NCBI GenBank assembly: GCA_045536425.1
Contig: JAZSNN010000013.1
Location: forward strand, 1-31,927
Direction: 5' to 3'
Source of the DNA: UBA11540 sp045536425
Lineage (GTDB): Bacteria > Bacillota > Clostridia > Oscillospirales > Ruminococcaceae
Length of the DNA stretch: 31,927 nucleotides
Shown one piece after another: positions 1-6,600 of this stretch. The stretch's first letter is position 1; every line of letters begins with the position of its first letter. The position numbers were made by a program, and so were the translations under genes. The notes under the pieces are model-generated. The model worked only from the letters and a program-made list of their open reading frames with translations. It was not told where the DNA came from and searched no databases.

Positions 1-20
1 TTTTCTTTCATGGTTAGGAC

Positions 21-84
21 CTCCTTGATATATTTTTGTTGGGTTGGCGAACCTCAACTTCAAATATATCAAGGAGTTTTTATT
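21..84 (+). other. long bulged hairpin followed by a T-run; sequesters a Shine-Dalgarno
   Basis: Arms 21-35 and 62-76 are perfectly complementary over 15 bp. Inside them, 38-45 pairs with 50-58 with one bulged T at 54, closing on a GGCG loop. TTTTTATT follows at 77-84, so it resembles an intrinsic terminator on the plus strand. The 3' arm ends in AAGGAG (71-76), placed 8 nt before an ATG at 85, so the same hairpin would also hide a ribosome-binding site. Whether it is a terminator, a riboregulator or the edge of a dispersed repeat cannot be decided from the window edge. Confidence 0.6.
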
Positions 85-243
85 ATGTCCATAGCTAAAG
101 CTCTCTTTCCCACTGGCAGAGCCAGTGGTTGCTCAACTAAAGCAAAAGAGTCTCGCTTTAAAGGCGAGACTCTTTTTACATTTCGTATCTGTTATAAATT
201 TCTTTTACATATTCGCGAGGGGTCATCTTCATTCGTCTTTTAA
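85..243 (+). CDS. possible 52-aa small ORF in the structured leader element
   Basis: ATG at 85 has an ideally spaced AAGGAG (71-76) upstream. The predicted product starts MSIAKALFPTGRAS and has no recognisable domain. Two further hairpins lie inside the reading frame (110-128 and 144-176), and its last third is antisense to the 3' end of the AraC gene. That makes real coding doubtful: conservation of the RNA structure could be what matters and the ORF incidental. Translation is more plausible over the first ~30 codons than over the antisense tail. No function is proposed. Confidence 0.25.
   Translation: MSIAKALFPTGRASGCSTKAKESRFKGETLFTFRICYKFLLHIREGSSSFVF
110..128. other. perfect 8-bp hairpin
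   Basis: CCACTGGC (110-117), loop AGA, GCCAGTGG (121-128). There is no T-run after it, so it is not a terminator. It is the middle of three consecutive hairpins in the first 178 bases. Confidence 0.6.
144..178. terminator. bidirectional intrinsic terminator
   Basis: Arms 144-156 and 164-176 are perfectly complementary over 13 bp around a 7-nt loop. The plus strand reads into TTTTT (173-177), and the minus strand into a matching run of T. It would end whatever is transcribed rightward from the window edge and also the AraC gene, whose stop codon (176-178, minus) lies inside it. Confidence 0.8.
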
Positions 244-949
244 AGGCGTAGCTGAAATAGCTCTGTGAGGTAAAGCCACACTCAAAAGCAATCTGTGTCA
301 GCGAACTATTTGTAGTGGTCAAAAGGGTTACCGCCTTTTTGATACGCTGTTGCTCGACGTATTCGCGCAAGGTACACGCGAGTGCAACCTTGAAGGTGTT
401 GTGAAAATGAATGGGGCTGACAGACATTGCCTTTGCTACGGTTTCGAGGCTCAAATCCTCGGTGAGATGCTCTTTTATATAAACCAGCGCTCTGCCGATA
501 GTCGAGTTGCTGTTGGCGGTGAGCTCCCTTGTTCTCTTTGCGGTGTCGTTGTTGAGGGTATAAACAAGCTCTAACATGAGACTATTTAAAATCAGCTCGT
601 CCTTTTCCGAAGGGGTGGTGTAGTGTTTTACGAGCCTTGTGAAAATTCGCTTATACGTTTCGCTCTTTTCGGTTTCGAAGTAGTCGGGCATATTCATCAA
701 AAGGTCGTAGATTATGCCCTCGTGCACCGTCATATGCAGGTAGTAGCAGTTGAGCGGAAACTTCGTGTGGCGCGTCTGCCCAGGCTTTACACAGATAATT
801 GTGTTGGGAGTGATTGGAAAGGACTGGGAATCAATATACGAAACTCCTCCATTTTCAATAGGCAGCTCTATCTCAAACATAGAGGTTTTTCGATTTTTGC
901 TGACCGCAACGTTTTTTGCCGCAACCTGCGAATTGAAGATACCTGCCAC
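176..949 (-). CDS. AraC-family transcriptional regulator
   Basis: A transcription factor of about 257 residues. The C-terminal ~100 residues form the two helix-turn-helix motifs of AraC/XylS proteins: the segment LSLETVAKAMSVSPIHF, then the second HTH and family signature around IAFECGFTSQSYFSYAFKR and MTPREY. The N-terminal half looks like the cupin-type sensor of sugar-responsive members (strands rich in hydrophobics, PGQTRHTKFPLNCYYLHM). The frame is open to a TTG at 988, but GGAG at 956-959 sits 6 nt before a GTG at 949, so that start is preferred. An ATG at 880 is also possible but lacks a ribosome site. It diverges from the sugar-catabolic operon starting at 1095 and is the likely local activator (inference). 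The effector cannot be read from the sequence. Confidence 0.88.
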   Translation of the reverse strand: MAGIFNSQVAAKNVAVSKNRKTSMFEIELPIENGGVSYIDSQSFPITPNTIICVKPGQTRHTKFPLNCYYLHMTVHEGIIYDLLMNMPDYFETEKSETYKRIFTRLVKHYTTPSEKDELILNSLMLELVYTLNNDTAKRTRELTANSNSTIGRALVYIKEHLTEDLSLETVAKAMSVSPIHFHNTFKVALACTLREYVEQQRIKKAVTLLTTTNSSLTQIAFECGFTSQSYFSYAFKRRMKMTPREYVKEIYNRYEM

Positions 950-995
950 CACAATCTCCGGTAAAACCACAACTATCACCCGCCACAAATAGTAA

Positions 996-1064
996 GATTT
1001 CTAATAAAAACAGTAAGAATATTATATTATTATTCTACAATTTATAATATTATTATATTATAAT
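996..1064. promoter_or_regulatory. AT-rich divergent promoter region (araC / catabolic operon)
   Basis: An almost pure A/T stretch separates the divergent AraC gene and lactonase operon. TATAAT-like hexamers occur on the plus strand at 1043-1048 and 1059-1064 and on the minus strand at 1026-1021, none with a convincing -35. Weak -35 boxes fit a promoter that needs an AraC-type activator. Individual sites are not assigned. Confidence 0.4.
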
Positions 1065-1094
1065 TCAACAATTATGTCAATTGTGAGGAAGAGT

Positions 1095-1769
1095 ATGAAA
1101 GTAACATTTTTAGGTCAGGCAGGTCTTTTGTTTGAAAAAGATGGGTTTAAAATTATGATAGACCCCTATCTGTCCGACAGCGTTGTAAAGGTAAATCCAA
1201 AAAATTATCGCAGAGTACCTGTGGATGAAAGCTTGTTTGACATAAAGCCCGACGTTATGATTTTCACCCACAATCATCTCGACCACTACGACCCTGAAAC
1301 TGCACCGAGATTTATCACTGCAGAGAGTGGTATGCTCGTTTTGTCACCTAGATCGGTTTGGGACGAGGTCAGAAAGATTGGCGGTAACAACAACTACGTC
1401 CTTTTCAACCGCCACACCGAATGGACAGAAAACGGTATTAAAATTACCGCGGTAAAAGCCGAGCACAGTGACATCACTCCTATCGGCGTTATCATCGACG
1501 ACGGAGAGAAGAAGTATTACGTCACGGGCGACACCCTCTACAACGAGGAAATTTTCGAAGATATTCCCGACGATGTTTACGCGCTTTTCCTGCCCGTGAA
1601 CGGTGTCGGAAACAATATGAACAAGGTAGACGCAGCTCGTTTTGCAAAGAGAGTGAACGCAAAGAAGGTCGTTCCTATACATATCGGAATGTTTGACGAA
1701 ATGACAGCTGACGATTTTGTTTGCGAGAACAAGGTCATTGCTGAGATTTACAAGGAGATAAAGCTATGA
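1095..1769 (+). CDS. metallo-beta-lactamase-fold hydrolase, UlaG/lactonase-like
   Basis: A 224-residue metal-dependent hydrolase. The fold is marked by VTFLGQAGLLFE at the N-terminus, the zinc motif HNHLDH (H59, H61, D63, H64), the loop GDTLY carrying the bridging Asp, and the C-terminal PIHIG histidine. In UlaG-type relatives this fold opens sugar lactones (L-ascorbate 6-phosphate lactone); many other members have unknown substrates. GAGGAAG immediately precedes the ATG at 1095, so this start is chosen over the in-frame ATG at 1074. The stop overlaps the next start (ATGA at 1766-1769), indicating translational coupling to the sugar-acid dehydratase. A role as an aldonolactonase in this operon is inference from neighbours. 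Confidence 0.85.
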   Translation: MKVTFLGQAGLLFEKDGFKIMIDPYLSDSVVKVNPKNYRRVPVDESLFDIKPDVMIFTHNHLDHYDPETAPRFITAESGMLVLSPRSVWDEVRKIGGNNNYVLFNRHTEWTENGIKITAVKAEHSDITPIGVIIDDGEKKYYVTGDTLYNEEIFEDIPDDVYALFLPVNGVGNNMNKVDAARFAKRVNAKKVVPIHIGMFDEMTADDFVCENKVIAEIYKEIKL

Positions 1770-2926
1770 AGGTAACAGACGTAAAAACTTTTACAGTCGA
1801 TTGTTTCAGAACAAACTGGGTGTTTGTCAAGGTCTACACCGACGAGGGAGTAACAGGTGTTGGCGAGGCTACACTTGAGTACAAGGAAAAGGCTCTCATT
1901 GGTGCGGTCGAGCACATCAAGGAATATCTTGTCGGCAAAAACCCGCTCGACATCGAAAAGCATTTTCACGACATCTACCGTGACGCTTATTGGCGCGGTG
2001 GTGCGGTTTTGATGAGTGCTTTGTCCGCAGTTGAGATGGCGCTTTGGGACATTCTTGGAAAGCACCTCGGTGTTCCCGTTTATCAGCTTTTGGGCGGAAA
2101 GATTAACGACAAGGTCAGAATCTACGTCAACGGCTGGTTTGCCGGTGCGAAGACTCCCGCAGAGTTTGGCGAGAAGGCAAAGATTGCCGTACAGCGTGGC
2201 GTTACCGCTATGAAGTGGGACCCGTTTGGAAAGTCCTATCTTGAAATATCAAACAAGGATTTGAATACTGCACTCGAGTGTGTTGCGGCAGTAAGAGATG
2301 CAGTTGGTAACGACGTTGACCTTCTTATCGAGGGTCACGGAAGATTTAATGTTCCTACGGGTATAAAGATTGCAAAAGAGCTTGAGCAGTTCAAGCCGAT
2401 GTTCTTTGAGGAGCCTACTCCTCCCGACAATCTTGAGGCTTTAAAGGCTGTTCGTGACAAGTCCCCCGTCGCTATCTCCGCGGGCGAGAGACTCTACACC
2501 CTCAAGTCCTACAAAGACCTCTTTGAGATGCGCGCGGCAGACTTTATTCAGCCCGACATTTCACACGCGGGAGGTATTATGGAGCTCAAGAAAATTGCCG
2601 CTGTTGCAGAGGCATATTACATTCCCTTTGCTCCGCATAATCCCTCCGGCCCTGTTGCTAATGCCGCTACGCTTCAGCTCGCGGCTTGTTGTCCTAACTT
2701 CTCCATCCTTGAAATCATGTACAGTGACGTTGAGTGGAGAAAGGACGTTACAAACGAAAGTCTTGAATACAAGGACGGCTACATCACTATTCCCGACAAG
2801 CCGGGTCTTGGCATTGAAATCAACGAGGAAGAGTGCCTAAAGCATCCTTATCAGGTACACACTTTAAGACACTATACAGGCGCTTTGACCGACATTCGCC
2901 CCGCTAAAACCGAGTTTTATTTTTAA
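1766..2926 (+). CDS. mandelate racemase/muconate lactonizing enzyme family protein, galactonate dehydratase-like
   Basis: A 386-residue enolase-superfamily enzyme. The N-terminal capping domain is followed by the conserved helix SAVEMALWDILGK and then the TIM barrel. Probable Mg2+ ligands are E189 (in IEGHGRFN), the Glu pair at 215-216 (FFEEPTPP) and E241 (SAGERLY); H191 and H291 (FAPHNPSGP) fit the catalytic histidines of the D-galactonate dehydratase branch. Family members abstract the alpha proton of an aldonate and eliminate water to give a 2-keto-3-deoxy acid. The exact sugar acid cannot be told by eye; members acting on gluconate, galactonate, xylonate or fuconate-type acids look alike. 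AAGGAG lies upstream inside the preceding gene. Full family length with no defects. Confidence 0.9.
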   Translation: MKVTDVKTFTVDCFRTNWVFVKVYTDEGVTGVGEATLEYKEKALIGAVEHIKEYLVGKNPLDIEKHFHDIYRDAYWRGGAVLMSALSAVEMALWDILGKHLGVPVYQLLGGKINDKVRIYVNGWFAGAKTPAEFGEKAKIAVQRGVTAMKWDPFGKSYLEISNKDLNTALECVAAVRDAVGNDVDLLIEGHGRFNVPTGIKIAKELEQFKPMFFEEPTPPDNLEALKAVRDKSPVAISAGERLYTLKSYKDLFEMRAADFIQPDISHAGGIMELKKIAAVAEAYYIPFAPHNPSGPVANAATLQLAACCPNFSILEIMYSDVEWRKDVTNESLEYKDGYITIPDKPGLGIEINEEECLKHPYQVHTLRHYTGALTDIRPAKTEFYF

Positions 2927-2937
2927 GGAGATAAATT

Positions 2938-4350
2938 ATGGAAAGACTTATTAAGGTTGGTAAAATTACCCCAAAGGCTTCAAAGGATATAAAGTTTTCC
3001 AAAATCGGTATAGGTTTTGAAAAGCTCGACCGTGACGTTTTTGACCCCGAAAAAGCCTATGATCAGCTTTCGAAGATCGGTGTCAAAAAAGCAAGACTTC
3101 AATCCGGTTGGCAACGCACCGAAAAAGAAAAGGGCGTTTATGAATTCGAGTGGCTTGACAAGGTTGTTGACAGCCTTATCGGCATCGGTATCGAGCCTTG
3201 GATCTGTCTTTGCTATGGAAATCAGCTATACAGCGAGCCCGCTCGCCAGTGGTATGGTGGAGTAGGTGTTCCCCCTGTCTGCACAGAAGAGGAAAAAACC
3301 GCTTGGGACAACTACGTCAGAGCGCTTGTAAAGCGTTACATTGGCAAGGTTCACTACTACGAGGTTTGGAACGAGCCTGACGGATTGTGGCGTCAAGGCT
3401 TTGGCGATAACGCGGCTGAGTATGCGGAATTTACAAGAGTTACTGCAAAGGCTTGTAAGGAGACAGACCCCACCTGTGAGGTTATCGGTCTTGCTCTCGC
3501 TTACAGAAGATGGTTTGCAGAAGGCTTTGCCGAGGCAGGCGGATTTGACCACATCGACGCTGTAACATTCCATATGTACAACACCGACGAGGAAACCTGG
3601 CTTAGCAAGCCCGCATTTATCAAAGAAATCATGGAGCAGCACGGCAAAGGACACCTCCCGCTCATTCAGGGCGAAGGTGGCACACAGTCCCGCTCCGACG
3701 GACACGGTGCATTAAAGGGCGGTGCTTGGACACCGACAAAGCAGGCAAAATACCTTCTCCGTCACTTTATCACAAACCTCGGACTCGATTTCAAGTGGGT
3801 TTCCTACTTCTCTTGCGTTGATATGATTGAGGCTCTTGACGGAACAGTTGGCGACCTCAATTCCTATCTTGATTACGGATATTTTGGAGTTCTCGGTGCA
3901 GATTTTGACGAAAACGGAAAATCTGTCGGCACATATTCGCCCAAGCCCTCTTACTATGCTCTGCAGAACCTCTGCAGTATTTTCGCTGAAGGTGCAGACG
4001 TTTGCGAACTTCCTGTGGAAGCTGAAATCCGTGAATCAATCCGCCTTCTCGACAACGACTTTGATTTCAGCAACACAAAGCACTGGGCATTCAAGCGCGG
4101 TGACGCTTATGCAGTATTCTACTGGGTATACAAGAACATCCTTTCCGAAACCTATGAGGGTACGGTTTCCCTCAAGCTCGGTGACGAGGTAAAGGGCAAG
4201 GATGTATATCTCACCGATTTGGTTGACGGTACAGTTTACAAGCTTGATGACAAGATGGTGGCAGAGGACGGTGTTCTCATAAACATTCCCGCTTTGGACG
4301 CACCTTTGATGCTTACCTTCGGAGATTTTTGTGATTGGGAGAGAATATAA
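2938..4350 (+). CDS. clan GH-A glycoside hydrolase (GH39-like)
   Basis: A 470-residue retaining glycosidase. An (alpha/beta)8 barrel runs to about residue 350. The acid/base Glu is E146 in YYEVWNEPDG and the likely nucleophile is E246 in LPLIQGEGG, about 100 residues later as expected for clan GH-A. A smaller beta-rich C-terminal domain follows, as in GH39 beta-xylosidase/iduronidase relatives. There is no signal peptide or membrane segment, so it should act in the cytoplasm on an imported glycoside. The start has AAGGAG 7 nt upstream, and it lies 11 nt after the dehydratase. GH39 assignment is tentative; GH5-like or an unassigned clan A family is possible. The substrate is unknown. Confidence 0.85.
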   Translation: MERLIKVGKITPKASKDIKFSKIGIGFEKLDRDVFDPEKAYDQLSKIGVKKARLQSGWQRTEKEKGVYEFEWLDKVVDSLIGIGIEPWICLCYGNQLYSEPARQWYGGVGVPPVCTEEEKTAWDNYVRALVKRYIGKVHYYEVWNEPDGLWRQGFGDNAAEYAEFTRVTAKACKETDPTCEVIGLALAYRRWFAEGFAEAGGFDHIDAVTFHMYNTDEETWLSKPAFIKEIMEQHGKGHLPLIQGEGGTQSRSDGHGALKGGAWTPTKQAKYLLRHFITNLGLDFKWVSYFSCVDMIEALDGTVGDLNSYLDYGYFGVLGADFDENGKSVGTYSPKPSYYALQNLCSIFAEGADVCELPVEAEIRESIRLLDNDFDFSNTKHWAFKRGDAYAVFYWVYKNILSETYEGTVSLKLGDEVKGKDVYLTDLVDGTVYKLDDKMVAEDGVLINIPALDAPLMLTFGDFCDWERI

Positions 4351-5163
4351 ATGAGTGCAGTATTTATTACAGGTGCCCAGACAGGCACAGGATATGGCAT
4401 TGCTGAGCTTTTTGCAAAGCAGGGGTGGGACGTTTTTATAACCAGCCGTCGCGGTGCAGAAGCTGAAGAAGCGGCAAAAAAACTCACCGACGACTATGGC
4501 GTTTTTGCAAAGGGCTATGAGTGCAATATCAGAAACGAACAACAGGTAATCGACATCTTCAACGACATCGACAAAGAGGGCAAGATGGTTGACACCGTTA
4601 TCCTCAATGCCGCTAACATGGGATTCAATCCCAAAGACCCTGCAGCAGGTCAGGATTTCTGGACTGTTCCCGTTGAAGATTTTCAGGAGGTTTTTGAAAC
4701 AAACCTCGTTTGGAACTTTACAATAGTTCGTCAGGCGGCGCTTCGTATGAGAGAAAAGGGCAAAGGCTCGGTTATCTTCATAAGCTCTAATACAGCATAC
4801 AAAGCTATCCCGAATCGCGCGGCATACTCCGCTTCTAAAGGCGGCATCAACGCGCTCACGAGAGCTCTTGCGGTTGACCTCGGAAAGTACGGCATCCGTG
4901 TAAACGTTCTTCTTCCCGGCACTATCAAGACAGCTCGTTGGGTAGAGATGGGCAACAAGCAGATCGTAAACGGCACGCTGACACCTATTGGTGACATCTC
5001 TGACTTTGAGGATCTCGCAAACGCTTGTTGGTTTTTTGGCACAGATATGTCCAAAAACATCACAGGCACAGAGCTCATCATCGACGGCGGTATGTCCTGT
5101 CAGCTTTATCCGCAAATCCTCAATAGTCTCAAAAAAAGAGCTATGGATGAGGGTTGGCTCTAA
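4351..5163 (+). CDS. SDR-family NAD(P)-dependent oxidoreductase
   Basis: A 270-residue classical short-chain dehydrogenase. The Rossmann cofactor loop TGAQTGTGYG is at residues 7-16, the structural NAAN is at 86-89, and the catalytic Ser146, Tyr159 and Lys163 appear as YSASKGG. The C-terminal IDGGM motif is typical of the glucose/gluconate/3-oxoacyl-reductase-like group. R33-R34 after the second strand may favour NADP(H), but this is weak evidence. The ATG directly follows the TAA of the glycosidase, so the genes are co-translated. Placed with a lactonase and a sugar-acid dehydratase, oxidation of an aldose at C1 is a reasonable guess; ketoreduction of a sugar acid is the alternative. Confidence 0.9.
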   Translation: MSAVFITGAQTGTGYGIAELFAKQGWDVFITSRRGAEAEEAAKKLTDDYGVFAKGYECNIRNEQQVIDIFNDIDKEGKMVDTVILNAANMGFNPKDPAAGQDFWTVPVEDFQEVFETNLVWNFTIVRQAALRMREKGKGSVIFISSNTAYKAIPNRAAYSASKGGINALTRALAVDLGKYGIRVNVLLPGTIKTARWVEMGNKQIVNGTLTPIGDISDFEDLANACWFFGTDMSKNITGTELIIDGGMSCQLYPQILNSLKKRAMDEGWL

Positions 5164-5172
5164 TATCGGTTT

Positions 5173-5209
5173 AAAAACGAGCGAAACTTTCAGTTTCGCT
5201 CGTTTTTTT
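5173..5209 (+). terminator. intrinsic terminator of the catabolic operon
   Basis: Arms 5173-5188 and 5192-5207 are perfectly complementary over 16 bp with a 3-nt loop and end in seven T. It begins 10 nt after the SDR stop codon. Confidence 0.92.
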
Positions 5210-5349
5210 ATCATCTGTTATCTTTATCGACCTCGTTCGTGATTTTGCAAGAAATTGTTGGCACTTGTTTTGTGGATTTTTTAACCAAATGTCATAAATG
5301 ATTGCAGTATCTTGCAAGACCTCTTTTGCTTTGGCAAAAATACGCGTTT

Positions 5350-5357
5350 TTCGACAA
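5350..5357 (-). promoter_or_regulatory. candidate Spo0A box (0A box)
   Basis: TTCGACAA on the plus strand is TTGTCGAA on the minus strand, an exact match to the Spo0A consensus core, flanked by A/T. It lies about 100 bp upstream of spo0A, suggesting autoregulation as in other spore formers. A single 8-mer can occur by chance, so location is the main support. Confidence 0.5.
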
Positions 5358-5389
5358 AAAATCACGGGAAACAATTGCCGAAAATCCTC

Positions 5390-5418
5390 TTGTAATGCAG
5401 GTTTTTATGTGTTAAGAT
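5390..5418 (+). promoter_or_regulatory. sigma-A-type promoter of spo0A
   Basis: TTGTAA (5390-5395), 17-nt spacer, TAAGAT (5413-5418). It lies 36 nt before the spo0A start and downstream of the 0A box. Confidence 0.5.
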
Positions 5419-5454
5419 TTTAGCACATCAAACACAACTTCAGGAGGAAACACA

Positions 5455-6228
5455 ATGTCAACGGCTATTAAAGAAAAGGTTTTATTGGTGGAGGACGACG
5501 GCGCATTTATCACAAACTGCGAGCGCATTTTGCAAAACTCACCCCTATCGGTCCTATCCTGTGAAAAGGACCCCGCAAAAATTATCAGTTCGATCTATAC
5601 TAACAATCCAAAGTTCGTGGTTATGGATCTGGTTCTTTCGGGCTCGGACGCCATCGGCGTTATGCAGACCGTCAACTCATCAACTATCAGCAAAAAACCG
5701 ATGTTTATTATTACGTCGGGCTTTGACAGCAACGTTCTGCAGCAGGAGCTGAAAGCCGCGGGTGCTTTCTATTTCTTTTTAAAGCCGCTTGACCCTATTC
5801 TGCTTTGCGAAAGAATGATAGATTTTTTGGGCGCGCAAAACGCTGACTCTGCCGAGGCAGTAACAGGCAATATAGATATCGAGGGTATTGTCACCGAGAT
5901 AATCCATCAAATTGGAATCCCCGCTCATATAAAAGGTTATCACTATCTAAGAGAAGCGATACTGATGTCGATCGGAAATTCCGAATATCTCCACGCTATC
6001 ACAAAACAGCTCTATCCGAGCGTTGCAAAGCGGTTTAACACCACTCCCTCGAGGGTGGAAAGAGCTATCCGCCATTCTATCGAGGTCGCGTGGGACAGAG
6101 GCGACGTTGACGTGCTGAATTCTTATTTCGGATACACAATCCACAATCTCAGAGGTAAACCCACAAACTCGGAATTCATTGCTATGATAACCGACAGAAT
6201 GAGATTAAAGCTCAAAAAAGCTGTCTGA
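5455..6228 (+). CDS. spo0A: Spo0A, master sporulation response regulator
   Basis: A 257-residue response regulator. The N-terminal receiver (about 7-125) has the acidic pocket E13/D14/D15, phospho-acceptor D58, T87 and K110. The C-terminal DNA-binding domain (about 140-255) is unmistakably Spo0A: IGIPAHIKGYHYLREAI, the recognition-helix stretch TTPSRVERAIRHSIEVAW, and GKPTNSEFIAMI. Phosphorylated Spo0A dimerises and controls entry into sporulation by binding 0A boxes. AGGAGG lies upstream of the ATG. The receiver is more divergent than the effector domain: the usual MP after the phospho-Asp is replaced by VLSGSD. The gene stands alone here, with no spoIVB upstream as in many Clostridia and Bacilli. 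Confidence 0.95.
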   Translation: MSTAIKEKVLLVEDDGAFITNCERILQNSPLSVLSCEKDPAKIISSIYTNNPKFVVMDLVLSGSDAIGVMQTVNSSTISKKPMFIITSGFDSNVLQQELKAAGAFYFFLKPLDPILLCERMIDFLGAQNADSAEAVTGNIDIEGIVTEIIHQIGIPAHIKGYHYLREAILMSIGNSEYLHAITKQLYPSVAKRFNTTPSRVERAIRHSIEVAWDRGDVDVLNSYFGYTIHNLRGKPTNSEFIAMITDRMRLKLKKAV

Positions 6229-6235
6229 AAGCAGA

Positions 6236-6266
6236 AACCGCAGGACAAAAGGTCCTGCGGTTATTT
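6236..6266. terminator. bidirectional terminator between spo0A and the XRE gene
   Basis: AACCGCAGGAC (6236-6246) pairs perfectly with 6252-6262 around a 5-nt loop. A T-rich tail follows on the plus strand. The 3' arm overlaps the stop codon of the convergent XRE gene. Confidence 0.8.
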
Positions 6267-6488
6267 CTTATTCGTCTTTGGGTTATCCGTTCTTTCAAGG
6301 AGATAATCGACGGAAACATCATAAAAATCCGCTATCTTGATTAGCGTCGCAGTGGGAATGTCAATATCCCCTCTTTCATAGTTGCTGTATACTCGTTGAC
6401 TGCAGGAAAGAATCTTCCCTAACTGCGTTTGTGTGAGGTCTTTGTCCTCTCGCAAATTGCGAATGCGTGGATAAAAAGGCATACCCAT
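6261..6488 (-). CDS. XRE-family helix-turn-helix regulator
   Basis: A 75-residue single-domain Cro/CI-type DNA-binding protein. The core is IRNLREDKDLTQTQLGKILS followed by the recognition helix SQRVYSNYERG and the IADFYDVSVDYLLERTD segment found in many small repressors. There is no sensor or protease-target domain. It diverges from the collagen-like surface protein gene, whose promoter holds a palindrome, so it may repress that gene and itself (inference). A second in-frame ATG two codons downstream is an equally good start. Confidence 0.88.
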   Translation of the reverse strand: MGMPFYPRIRNLREDKDLTQTQLGKILSCSQRVYSNYERGDIDIPTATLIKIADFYDVSVDYLLERTDNPKTNKK

Positions 6489-6515
6489 CTCTACTTTCTA
6501 CATATCGTCATTTAC

Positions 6516-6521
6516 ATTATA
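6516..6521 (-). promoter_or_regulatory. candidate -10 of the XRE regulator
   Basis: TATAAT on the minus strand about 28 nt before the XRE start. The -35 is weak and would overlap the -35 of the divergent surface-protein promoter, so the two promoters probably compete. Confidence 0.4.
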
Positions 6522-6540
6522 TCTAGAAAGTTTTTCGCTA

Positions 6541-6569
6541 TTGACTTTTAGCGGAAAATTCGCTAAAAT
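6541..6569 (+). promoter_or_regulatory. promoter of the collagen-like protein with an operator palindrome
   Basis: TTGACT (6541-6546), 17-nt spacer, TAAAAT (6564-6569): a near-consensus sigma-A promoter. The spacer and -10 contain the inverted repeat TTTTAGCG (6546-6553) / CGCTAAAA (6561-6568), separated by 7 nt. A further half-site, TTCGCTA, lies at 6534-6540 and recurs at 6560-6566. A dimeric repressor bound here would block the polymerase. The divergent XRE protein is the obvious candidate. Confidence 0.7.
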
Positions 6570-6600
6570 TGTCTTAATAGTTTCCATAAGGAGGATTTTT

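Noticed and set aside
1074..1094. Upstream ATG for the lactonase-like gene
   Set aside because: The GAGGAAG ribosome site lies between it and the ATG at 1095, where the conserved fold begins.
4036..5214. Minus-strand frame of 392 codons across the glycosidase/SDR junction
   Set aside because: It spans two well-supported plus-strand genes and their terminator, contains no domain, and is Cys-rich shadow sequence.
5301..5340. Small palindromes (CTTGCAAG and TTTTGC-TTTG-GCAAAA) upstream of spo0A
   Set aside because: Too short and AT-rich to distinguish from chance; no T-run or matching regulator.
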